Numbered from the stretch's first letter, positions 1 to 5,743 are shown. The stretch is 6,029 nucleotides of DNA from Chloroflexi bacterium RBG_16_51_16 (GCA_001796785.1 MGNL01000143.1:7092-13120), one strand, 5' to 3'. Notes: generated by a model from the letters alone, not told the origin. Translations and numbers: made by a program.

Positions 1-690
1 CAGGTAGGAAATACATCGACGTGCGTCCAGTGTCCGATCGGGGAGGATGCATTGGGTTGGGCAGGCATCCAAGCATCGAGTACAAGTTCCACATTGATCC
101 GTGGTAATCGCGGCATCGAGCTCCAACGAAATACCGAGCAAGATTTCCGCGAGGAGGAAATAGGAACCGTGCTTGGGGTTGATCAGACAGGTATTTTTCC
201 CGATCCATCCAATACCCGCGCGTTGAGCGAGCTCGCGTTCAAGGATCGGTGCGGTGTCGGTGTACGATCGATAGGGAACCGGCTCGCCGAGTCTGGATTC
301 GATGAATTCGATGAGGTCGCCCATCCTTTTAATTAGCACATCATGGTAATCCAAACCCCACGCGTAGGATGCGATCCTGCCTCGGACCACATTATTGTCT
401 TGATTGGATTGTTCGCGAGAATCAAATTCATGTTTATTCGATGAAGGGGGCGAATAGGGTGTCCCCAGGACAATAATGGATTTGCATTCTGGCATGAGGT
501 TACGCGGGTTTCCCCGCAGCGAGCGAACGGATGGCCTGGAGAGGTAATCCATCGTTCCATGCCGACCTTGCGCGAGCCAGTCCTCAAAAATGTTGAAATG
601 GGCAGGTGGATCAGGTGAAGTTATTCCAACAAGGGTAAAGCCAAGTTGGTGTGCCTTGTACAGAATCTCCTGTTTAAGTTTGTCTGTCAA
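1..690 (-). CDS. queG: Epoxyqueuosine reductase QueG, N-terminal 230 codons (runs off left edge)
   Basis: QueG reduces epoxyqueuosine to queuosine in the wobble position of GUN-anticodon tRNAs, the last step of queuosine synthesis. It is a cytoplasmic, cobalamin-dependent iron-sulfur enzyme. Visible here are the N-terminal reductase part with GRIASYAWGLDYHD (residues 104-117), the YTDTAPILER motif (143-152) holding the conserved Asp thought to act as proton donor, GWIGKNTCLINP (161-172), and the first 4Fe-4S motif C200-x2-C203-x2-C206-x3-C210-P. Cys226 in RRCISYL fits the second cluster. The rest of that cluster and the C-terminal region lie beyond the edge. The usual PTQAI reads PTQCI here (Cys214). 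The start is a TTG at 688-690: it is the only plausible start after the in-frame TGA at 700-702, and it gives the expected N-terminus (MTDKLKQEIL). No clear Shine-Dalgarno sequence precedes it. Family assignment is secure; the start is less so. Confidence 0.95.
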   Translation of the reverse strand, partial: MTDKLKQEILYKAHQLGFTLVGITSPDPPAHFNIFEDWLAQGRHGTMDYLSRPSVRSLRGNPRNLMPECKSIIVLGTPYSPPSSNKHEFDSREQSNQDNNVVRGRIASYAWGLDYHDVLIKRMGDLIEFIESRLGEPVPYRSYTDTAPILERELAQRAGIGWIGKNTCLINPKHGSYFLLAEILLGISLELDAAITTDQCGTCTRCLDACPTQCILPDRTLDARRCISYL

Positions 691-757
691 CTTTTGGGAT
701 CAAAAAAAAATAATATCCAGAAAAAGGCTCGATGAAATCTCAGGTAATTCTAGTGAA
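691..757 (-). other. Intergenic gap between lipoprotein E and queG
   Basis: These 67 bp hold a short AT-rich inverted repeat (TAATTC/GAATTA, 745-760) that overlaps the stop codon of lipoprotein E, and a run of nine T on the minus strand (702-710) ending at an in-frame TGA before queG. There is no GC-rich hairpin before the T run, so I do not call an intrinsic terminator. Read-through from the lipoprotein genes into queG is possible. I found no convincing promoter. Confidence 0.4.
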
Positions 758-1360
758 TTATTTGACGATGATCTTGACTGAAAAGAATTTTCCGAATGGT
801 CCACCGTTCGGGCTGGACATGCGCCAAAAACTTTGATACGTACCGGGTGTGGCTGGCGCCTTGAACTCCACGGACACCTCGACCTCCTGACCCGCTTGAA
901 CTTCGGAGATCAACGGCTGCGCAACACCACTCATCTTACTATCACCGTAACCGTACACCACGGAATAACCGGTCCTCCATGGGCAGGTGCCGGTATTCTT
1001 TATCCGCCAGGTTTTAATGAAAGTTTGGGAGAGTGTCATCTCAGAGTTATCGGGCGTGTTTACATCAAGGGTAGCCAGATCATAGTTGGCATCATCCGTG
1101 CATCCCAGGAGCGTGCCTATAGGTGTGACCGACCCTGAGGTTGTCGGAGTTGCAGAGATCGACAGTGTTGGTGCAGCCGTTGGAGGCTGCGCGGTGGGAG
1201 GGATCACTGCAGCCGTCAGCGTAAATTCTGCCACGACCGTTTGAGCCACTAAGGTCTTTATTGCACTGATGTTGGGGGTTGGAGCAGCGGATACGGCTGG
1301 TGAACAGGCAGCCAATAACAGGAGACTCGTTAGCAAGAGGACGCTTGTCCTTGTTCTCAC
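758..1360 (-). CDS. Lipoprotein E: secreted lipoprotein with one NBR1-type Ig-like domain
   Basis: The predicted 200-residue exported lipoprotein starts with RTR, a hydrophobic stretch and the lipobox LAAC (lipidated Cys19). An Ala/Thr-rich segment follows (about 30-52), then a Pro/Thr/Ser linker (53-84), then one Ig-like domain of the NBR1 four-tryptophan type (about 87-199). Its hallmarks are the FIKTWRIKNTGTCPW motif (Trp118, Cys126, Trp128), GTYQSFWRM (Trp179) and a final beta-strand KFFSVKIIV ending the protein. Cys87 and Cys126 probably form a disulfide; their spacing of 39 is four longer than in the four paralogues. I chose the GTG at 1358-1360 because AAAGGG lies six bases upstream and the signal peptide then begins with its charged region. 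An in-frame TTG at 1382-1384 would add eight residues. It lies downstream of lipoprotein D and is probably co-transcribed with it. Family members often accompany larger extracellular proteins; the ligand is unknown. Confidence 0.88.
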   Translation of the reverse strand: MRTRTSVLLLTSLLLLAACSPAVSAAPTPNISAIKTLVAQTVVAEFTLTAAVIPPTAQPPTAAPTLSISATPTTSGSVTPIGTLLGCTDDANYDLATLDVNTPDNSEMTLSQTFIKTWRIKNTGTCPWRTGYSVVYGYGDSKMSGVAQPLISEVQAGQEVEVSVEFKAPATPGTYQSFWRMSSPNGGPFGKFFSVKIIVK

Positions 1361-1366
1361 GTTGTT

Positions 1367-1372
1367 CCCTTT
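1367..1372 (-). promoter_or_regulatory. Ribosome binding site favouring the GTG start of lipoprotein E
   Basis: AAAGGG sits six bases before the GTG at 1358-1360. The competing TTG at 1382-1384 has only a poor upstream match (CCTGAGC). This decides the start in favour of GTG. Confidence 0.55.
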
Positions 1373-1395
1373 CGATGTGGACAAATTGCTCAGGT

Positions 1396-2109
1396 CTAAG
1401 GTGCCGCCACTACCTTAACCCAGACATAGACCAACGAACCGAAGTAGTTCCCGTCAAAGGCTCTCATCTGCCAGAATCCTTTATATTCACCGAGAAGTTC
1501 CGGGGTAATTTTTATCACGAAGGTCTGATTATGTCCGGGCTTGGTCCAATCCGCATCATTTACGCCAATCTTAATATCCCGCACGGCGATCATTGGCCTC
1601 AAACCAGGTGTGGACAAGTCCTCTCGAAAGACGAAAGCATAACCTGCGTCCCAGGTACACGTACCGTTGTTCTCGAACATCCAGGCTTTGGAAAATTGCT
1701 TATCCTTCACTACTTCATCTTGATCATACGGTTTTGTCTCACCGACAAATTTAGCATCATTGCAGCCGACCGGAAAAGAGACAGCGGGAAGACCTGCAAG
1801 CGTGGCTATGGTTGGGAAGGGGGTCGTTAGCGGTGTAAAACCAACCAACGGAGTCCCGAGGACCAAGGGTGTACCGATCCCGCGGGTTACGCTAGCAATC
1901 GCAGTGAAACTAGGGAGTGAAGTGGGAGCTGCTGCTGCAGCGGTTTGCGATTGACCCACGACAAATTGCGCGTTCACGGTTTGCATGGCTTGCGTTTGTA
2001 TGGCTGCGGGGTCAATTGTGGGTGGGGATGCTGCGCCAAGGTTGCACGCGCTGACCAATGTGACCGACAAAACGATGGCACCCCATCCGATTAACTTACT
2101 TGCCTGCAT
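1396..2109 (-). CDS. Lipoprotein D: secreted lipoprotein with a divergent NBR1-type Ig-like domain
   Basis: A 237-residue predicted lipoprotein: hydrophobic signal peptide, lipobox VSAC (Cys22) followed by NLG, an Ala/Gln-rich segment (34-61), then a long linker (62-112) rich in Thr, Pro, Leu and Gly with a small internal repeat GTPLV (79-83 and 85-89). The Ig-like domain spans about 116-234. It keeps Cys116, Trp143 (KAW), Cys151 and Trp153 (GTCTW), and Trp213 (YKGFWQM), but is the most divergent of the five: the usual KTWRLKN reads KAWMFENN. The ATG start is well supported by GGAGGT at 2117-2122, seven bases upstream. The gene lies 68 bp after lipoprotein C, and its stop is 35 bp before the chosen start of lipoprotein E, which suggests one operon. 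No catalytic motif is visible, so a binding or structural role outside the membrane is inferred. Confidence 0.88.
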   Translation of the reverse strand: MQASKLIGWGAIVLSVTLVSACNLGAASPPTIDPAAIQTQAMQTVNAQFVVGQSQTAAAAAPTSLPSFTAIASVTRGIGTPLVLGTPLVGFTPLTTPFPTIATLAGLPAVSFPVGCNDAKFVGETKPYDQDEVVKDKQFSKAWMFENNGTCTWDAGYAFVFREDLSTPGLRPMIAVRDIKIGVNDADWTKPGHNQTFVIKITPELLGEYKGFWQMRAFDGNYFGSLVYVWVKVVAAP

Positions 2110-2165
2110 TTACTGGACCTCCAATGCAACTATTTTTTGCTTGGAATTCATTTTCCTCTCAAAGA

Positions 2166-2171
2166 ATTATA
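2166..2171 (-). promoter_or_regulatory. Possible -10 element for lipoprotein D
   Basis: A perfect TATAAT lies in the gap between C and D, about 57 bases before the D start. No recognisable -35 element sits 16-18 bases upstream, where the Thr/Pro-coding repeat of C lies. It may be chance in an AT-rich gap. Confidence 0.22.
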
Positions 2172-2177
2172 ACCCAG

Positions 2178-3428
2178 CTACGGAGTGGGTGTGGGCGTGT
2201 CCGTTGGGGTGGATGTCGGAGGCGGTGGGGTTGGTGTGAATGTGGCAGTTGCTGTCGCAGTGAAAGTAAGCGTCGGAGTTGAGGTTTTTGTAGGTGCAGG
2301 TGCAGACCCCTGGCGTAAGATACGGGGATTCAACCAGATCGCTTCATCATCCTTGGGAGTCCCGTTTGTGGTTACAACCAGGATGAATTTTAAAGTTTCG
2401 CCTGCCAGGCTGCCAAGATTAACATCCAAAGGATAAAACTTGCCCTCGTATGCCTCATTCCAGCTCCCGAGGGTGCGCACCTGGCCGTTGTTCAAATAAT
2501 CCAATCGAAATATCACATTGCATTTGTCCGCTTGATAACGGCAGTAGATCTGAGCTCGAAACCGATCGCCTGATTTGACCGTAAATGCAGGGAACTCTCC
2601 ACGGATCAAGCCATTGTTGGCATCTCTCGGGACGGTAAGCAAGCCGGCCAGGTCTTGTGAATTACCGTTTTCCAGCTTGGGATGATTTAAGCGGATGACA
2701 TATCCTTTACTGTCACCTTCCTCACCCGGGCACGGAAGTGGGTTATTGTTGTTTTCCCAATCCGCTGAGCAATAATTGGCTGTGAAATCGTAAGCTACGT
2801 GGGCTGGACCGGCAACTTTTATATCAACCCAGAAGGCTGTGTCAGCCTGAGTCCCAATCCCAAATAAGACATTCGAAGTATTGCGTAATTTCCAATAACC
2901 GCGATATTTACCGTCATTAGATGGTGCTTCCAAGTTTACCGACAGATCAATGGTATTTCCTGGCGGAACATTGAACGCCAGCGGGATGGAAACGGGGCCG
3001 TTCATGTCCTCACCGCTAACGAAGACAAGTCTGTACGAAGTTGTCCAGGCACAGGTCCCGCTGTTTTTCAACCGCCAGGTTTTAGTAAAATTTTCGCCTC
3101 GTGATACCACACTGCCATCGGGATAGCTCACGTCGCGGACAAACTCAGCCGCGTCGCATTTCTTGATTTGAGTGACAGGGGTTAAGGAGCCATATCCTGG
3201 AGTAACTGAGATCAGTGCGGTTGGCTGCGGCAGACCGGGTGTCATGGAGCCGTCCAGGTGTGCAGCCACAGTTAAAGCAGAGGCAGTATACAAGCCGTTG
3301 AGGGTCGCTGCCGTATCCGGTTTAGAAGTGCTGCCCTGCAGATTGCATGCAAATTGGACGGCAAGCAGAAGCATGAAAGAAATCCAATTATATTGCGGGC
3401 GAGGTTTTAAGATTCGTTTATCAACCAT
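2178..3428 (-). CDS. Lipoprotein C: NBR1-type Ig-like domain plus second beta-rich domain and Thr/Pro tail
   Basis: The largest of the five, 416 residues. It starts with a charged region (KRILKPR), a hydrophobic core (about 14-26) and Cys28 in QFAC-NLQG. This lipobox is atypical because Gln sits at -3 and Phe at -2, though Cys-Asn-Leu matches lipoproteins A and D. An Ala/Thr/Leu-rich segment (38-58) and a linker lead to the Ig-like domain (91-206), with Cys91, NFTKTWRLKN (Trp118), Cys126, Trp128 and GYWKLRN (Trp179). A second domain (about 212-373) is beta-rich with four Cys (220, 233, 296, 303) and ends LAGETLKFILVV...AIWLNPRIL. That pattern resembles carbohydrate-binding jelly rolls of the NPCBM kind, a tentative inference. 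The last 42 residues are almost only Thr, Pro, Ser and Ala. Start: ATG with GGAG six bases upstream. A candidate promoter is at 3460-3488. Confidence 0.9.
   Translation of the reverse strand: MVDKRILKPRPQYNWISFMLLLAVQFACNLQGSTSKPDTAATLNGLYTASALTVAAHLDGSMTPGLPQPTALISVTPGYGSLTPVTQIKKCDAAEFVRDVSYPDGSVVSRGENFTKTWRLKNSGTCAWTTSYRLVFVSGEDMNGPVSIPLAFNVPPGNTIDLSVNLEAPSNDGKYRGYWKLRNTSNVLFGIGTQADTAFWVDIKVAGPAHVAYDFTANYCSADWENNNNPLPCPGEEGDSKGYVIRLNHPKLENGNSQDLAGLLTVPRDANNGLIRGEFPAFTVKSGDRFRAQIYCRYQADKCNVIFRLDYLNNGQVRTLGSWNEAYEGKFYPLDVNLGSLAGETLKFILVVTTNGTPKDDEAIWLNPRILRQGSAPAPTKTSTPTLTFTATATATFTPTPPPPTSTPTDTPTPTP
2181..2303 (-). repeat. Low-complexity Thr/Pro-coding repeat at the end of lipoprotein C
   Basis: This coding stretch gives residues 376-416 of lipoprotein C, dominated by TPT, TAT and PPPP units and ending TDTPTPTP. 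On the plus strand it reads as degenerate GT-rich units (GTGGGT, GTCGGAGTT). Such tracts change length easily by slippage. In lipoproteins A, B, D and E the equivalent low-complexity region lies before the Ig-like domain; only here is it at the C-terminus. Confidence 0.75.
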
Positions 3429-3459
3429 TCATTTCTCCATGTCAGGGATAAAGGCATCC

Positions 3460-3488
3460 AGTATACAAAGACGTCTTTCAGGAGAAAA
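3460..3488 (-). promoter_or_regulatory. Candidate promoter for lipoprotein C
   Basis: A -10-like TATACT (3460-3465, five of six to consensus) lies 17 bases from a weak -35-like TTTTCT (3483-3488). It would start transcription about 24 bases before the ATG. It lies between the hairpin that ends lipoprotein B and the C start, where a promoter would be needed. The -35 match is poor. Confidence 0.35.
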
Positions 3489-3510
3489 TTGTTCCAACGT
3501 TATTAATGAT

Positions 3511-3544
3511 AACGAAGAAGCCGGTCATCACCGGCTTCTTCGTT
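3511..3544 (-). terminator. Hairpin terminator after lipoprotein B
   Basis: A perfect 15-bp stem (arms 3511-3525 and 3530-3544) with a 4-base loop starts 16 bases after the lipoprotein B stop codon. The descending arm ends CTTCTTCGTT and is followed by ATCATTAATAA, so the T tract is imperfect. The stem and its place between two genes support a terminator. The same sequence could also act on the plus strand, but no plus-strand gene needs it. Confidence 0.72.
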
Positions 3545-3560
3545 GACGCAAGTGTCGGGT

Positions 3561-4508
3561 TTAGCCGCAGCTATAGGTGAAATATTGCTTGGGGTAGTTT
3601 TTTTCGACGTATTCATTCCCAATTTCATAACCAAGGGTGATGGCAATCCATTTCTGGCCAGGTGTAGCTGCCAGGTGGAACGACCAGGCGCGGGTTAGCG
3701 TAATCGTCCCTGCTTTTTTCGCCACATAAAGCTTGGGGCTGCTATCATTCCCATCCTGCTGGCGCCAGTTGTAATAGAACTCGAGCGGCCCATTGGTTGT
3801 GATTTCCACATTCACGGTATACCAGACGTTGGCGGGGCAGCCTCCCTGCGGATCACGGATGGTTTCAAATTCAACACTCGTTATGCCATATTGAGGCTCC
3901 ACGGAAGAGCTGACGTTGATCTCTGTATAGAACGGTACATTATATTCACCGACACCAAAAGAGGTCCCGTCAGGCGCCTGAAGCATCCATTCTGATTTAA
4001 AGGTCCCATCCGTCGAAGGCGCGGTTAATACCAGAGAGACAGGCACGGTGGATCCAGGTGCTGCGTATTGAGGGAAATTGTAATAAGTCGCACCTCCCAT
4101 AAGGTCACCACTCCAAAATACGATCCGGTAGGATGTATCCCAGCTGCAGGCACTGTTATTGGTAATTTGCCAGGTCTTTGTGAACTGGGTGCCAGGTTTC
4201 ATGATCTCACCATCGACCGGGCCGGACTCGCTTATGAGGTTTGCTACCAGGCAGGTATTGCTGGTACTTTTGGCAGGAAGTGTTGGAGGTATTTTGGTTG
4301 CGCTGGGTGTCAGGGTGACGGCGGTTGATGTAGGAGTCAACGTAGGTGGTTGTAGGGTCGGTGTGAAGGCAGCCTGTTGTGTGCTCTGTGCAGCGACCGT
4401 GGCAGCCACGGCTGTCGCCACAGCATCGCTGTCCGCTGTACCGCAGGCGCCCAAGAGCAGTGCCATCAACATGAAACAAGCTAACCATTTCAGACGGGAT
4501 ACTTCCAT
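3561..4508 (-). CDS. Lipoprotein B: NBR1-type Ig-like domain plus a C-terminal domain shared with lipoprotein A
   Basis: A 315-residue predicted lipoprotein with a clean signal peptide and lipobox LGAC (Cys22). An Ala/Thr/Val/Gln-rich segment (28-47) precedes a Thr/Pro linker (48-80). The Ig-like domain (about 86-200) has Cys86, FTKTWQITNN (Trp113), Cys121, Trp123 and FKSEWML (Trp174). The remaining part (about 208-315) is a separate beta-rich domain: ITSVEFE, Cys224-Pro, VNVEITTNG, FYYNWRQQDG, AGTITLTRAWSF, then a closing YFTYSCG with Cys314 next to the C-terminus. The same order of landmarks occurs in lipoprotein A. I do not recognise this domain from a named family. The ATG has AAGGA five bases upstream (4514-4518). 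The gene is flanked by hairpins at 3511-3544 and 4667-4710, so it is probably its own transcription unit. I could not pick out its promoter with confidence. Confidence 0.9.
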   Translation of the reverse strand: MEVSRLKWLACFMLMALLLGACGTADSDAVATAVAATVAAQSTQQAAFTPTLQPPTLTPTSTAVTLTPSATKIPPTLPAKSTSNTCLVANLISESGPVDGEIMKPGTQFTKTWQITNNSACSWDTSYRIVFWSGDLMGGATYYNFPQYAAPGSTVPVSLVLTAPSTDGTFKSEWMLQAPDGTSFGVGEYNVPFYTEINVSSSVEPQYGITSVEFETIRDPQGGCPANVWYTVNVEITTNGPLEFYYNWRQQDGNDSSPKLYVAKKAGTITLTRAWSFHLAATPGQKWIAITLGYEIGNEYVEKNYPKQYFTYSCG

Positions 4509-4600
4509 TCTTTTCCTTTCAAGAAACGAAGAATTGCTTATAACACGAACTTGAAGAAAATGATTTACATTCTAACAACCATTCCAATTCAGGATTACTC

Positions 4601-4633
4601 ATCGATGGGCTTCGCGTAGGTAAAGCCATCGAT
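4601..4633 (-). terminator. Second, bulged hairpin between lipoproteins A and B
   Basis: Arms 4601-4612 and 4623-4633 pair over 11 bp with one bulged G, ending in ATCGAT on both sides. No T tract follows on the minus strand. It lies after the better hairpin at 4667-4710 and 92 bases before the B start, so it could be a back-up terminator, an mRNA-end structure or a leader element of B. Confidence 0.35.
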
Positions 4634-4666
4634 ATTATATCGAGAAAATATAAGAATCCATTAATG

Positions 4667-4710
4667 GAAAGATGTGCAGGTGGGGTTTCCTCCTTGACCG
4701 CACATCTTTC
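4667..4710 (-). terminator. Hairpin terminator after lipoprotein A
   Basis: Perfect 11-bp arms (4667-4677 and 4700-4710) are extended inward, past a bulged A, by GGT/ACC and a partly paired G-rich/CTCC core. The hairpin begins 28 bases after the lipoprotein A stop codon. The minus-strand descending arm ends ATCTTTCC followed by ATTAATGG, a weak T tract. Position and stem favour a terminator. Confidence 0.6.
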
Positions 4711-4738
4711 AAGGTCGTTCGTTAAGTCATGTAGATAA

Positions 4739-5662
4739 TCAGGGCGTAGAGCAGGCGTTTATGTTTTCATGTCCGAAATCCTGGTGATTCGGTGAGTCGA
4801 TATAGATGCCCTGCCATTCAGGATCCCCTCCAGCCCAAACCGATCCTATATACCATTTGGTGGTGACGTTTTTAGTCCCGGCACTGTTGAAGTGGACTGA
4901 TTCAACCGGTGCACTTGCACCATCCGAACGGGTCCAGTGGTAATCCACATCGCCTTCCCCATTGGCAGTGATGTGTGCGGTCACGATGGGACAATTGGTA
5001 TACCCACCCTCATTAAATGTACCTGTATCGTACGTGACGCTGGTGACAGCAAAAATGGCTCCACCACCGCCATCCCCCCCTCCGCCCTGAACTTTAATTT
5101 GTACATAGAAGTTATTCGTAAATAAAACCCCACCTGAATCCCGCAGCTTATAGTTGCCGGTATACGTACCATTGCTTCCCGGCGCGGTCAGGTTTACAGA
5201 GATATCCACGGTTTGACCCGGGTTGACATTTCCACTGAGCGCCTGCGCTGCCGGGCCTCCCATTGAAGATCCGCTCGTGAAGACAACAGCATACGAGGAG
5301 GTCCATGTGCAAGTGCCGATATTTTTTAATCGCCAGGTCTTCGTAAAATTATCTCCGGGCGAGATAATTGTTCCGTCGGGAACAGTAATGTCGTCGATGA
5401 ATTGCCCCGCATTGCAATTAGAAGTGGGTAGCACAGCTGTTGATGGAATGGATGTGTTCGTTGCGATCAAAATAGGCGAGGATGTTATTGTCGCGGTCAC
5501 TTGGGATTGTGCGTTTTGGGTCAATTGAGCATTGACAGCGCTGGCGGCAGCAGTCAACTCTGCTCCCACATCCCCTCGAGTTTGATTATCGGGAAGATTG
5601 CAGGAAACCAGGATCAATGTGGAAATAATGAAAAAATTTTTTCTACGGATCAACTTGATCAT
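4739..5662 (-). CDS. Lipoprotein A: NBR1-type Ig-like domain plus a C-terminal domain shared with lipoprotein B
   Basis: A 307-residue predicted lipoprotein: basic start (KLIRRKN), hydrophobic core, lipobox LVSC (Cys21), then NLPD. An Ala/Gln/Thr-rich segment (32-58) and a short linker (59-80) lead to the Ig-like domain (about 83-192), with Cys83, NFTKTWRLKN (Trp110), Cys118 and Trp120. Where the four paralogues have a third conserved Trp this protein has Tyr171 (GNYKLRD). A glycine hinge GGGGDGGGG (193-201) joins the C-terminal domain (204-305): VTSVTYD, Cys224-Pro, AHITANGEGDVDYHWTRSDG, AGTKNVTTKW and Cys304 near the end, matching the landmarks of lipoprotein B. The Ig-like domain is most like that of lipoprotein C. 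The start is an ATG with AAGGAG nine bases upstream (5672-5677). A dyad site (5700-5726) lies in the leader or promoter region, so regulation by a DNA-binding protein is possible. Confidence 0.9.
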   Translation of the reverse strand: MIKLIRRKNFFIISTLILVSCNLPDNQTRGDVGAELTAAASAVNAQLTQNAQSQVTATITSSPILIATNTSIPSTAVLPTSNCNAGQFIDDITVPDGTIISPGDNFTKTWRLKNIGTCTWTSSYAVVFTSGSSMGGPAAQALSGNVNPGQTVDISVNLTAPGSNGTYTGNYKLRDSGGVLFTNNFYVQIKVQGGGGDGGGGAIFAVTSVTYDTGTFNEGGYTNCPIVTAHITANGEGDVDYHWTRSDGASAPVESVHFNSAGTKNVTTKWYIGSVWAGGDPEWQGIYIDSPNHQDFGHENINACSTP

Positions 5663-5699
5663 TTAACTCTTCTCCTTGAGAATGTTGGTGCAGATTTTA

Positions 5700-5726
5700 C
5701 TGTATACCGCCGAAAAATGTATACAG
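5700..5726. promoter_or_regulatory. Dyad-symmetric site upstream of lipoprotein A (candidate operator)
   Basis: Two perfect 8-base arms, CTGTATAC (5700-5707) and GTATACAG (5719-5726), flank an 11-base spacer. The site ends 38 bases before the lipoprotein A start, in the only upstream space this gene has, and each arm contains a -10-like TATACA on the minus strand. That layout suits a homodimeric regulator covering a promoter. No convincing -35 element is seen. The regulator is not in the window. Confidence 0.4.
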
Positions 5727-5743
5727 AGTTAATTCTTCTTAAA

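Noticed and set aside
333..587. Minus-strand frame of 84 codons inside queG
   Set aside because: It overlaps queG in another frame, whereas the queG frame carries the conserved family motifs.
1279..1830. Plus-strand open frame of 183 codons
   Set aside because: It lies antisense across lipoproteins E and D, both of which have signal peptides and conserved domains. Its translation shows no domain and an irregular composition.
2185..2436. Plus-strand frame with Val/Gly repeats (GVGVSVGVDVGGG)
   Set aside because: It is the complement of the Thr/Pro-coding tract of lipoprotein C; the repeats are a by-product.
3285..3466. GTATAC as a repeated operator half-site
   Set aside because: GTATAC also occurs upstream of C (3461-3466) and inside the coding sequence of C and B. 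Without a second arm these look like chance; only 5700-5726 has paired arms.
3172..3546. Plus-strand open frame of 124 codons
   Set aside because: It is antisense to the start of lipoprotein C and runs through the hairpin at 3511-3544. No recognisable protein features.
758..5662. Bacterial autophagy-like or defence system, suggested by NBR1 similarity
   Set aside because: Only the Ig-like domain is shared. No PB1, ubiquitin-binding, nuclease or effector domain is visible, and all five proteins are exported.
5700..5726. LexA (SOS) box
   Set aside because: The outer CTG...CAG resembles a LexA site, but the total length of 27 is far too long for the CTG-N10-CAG form.
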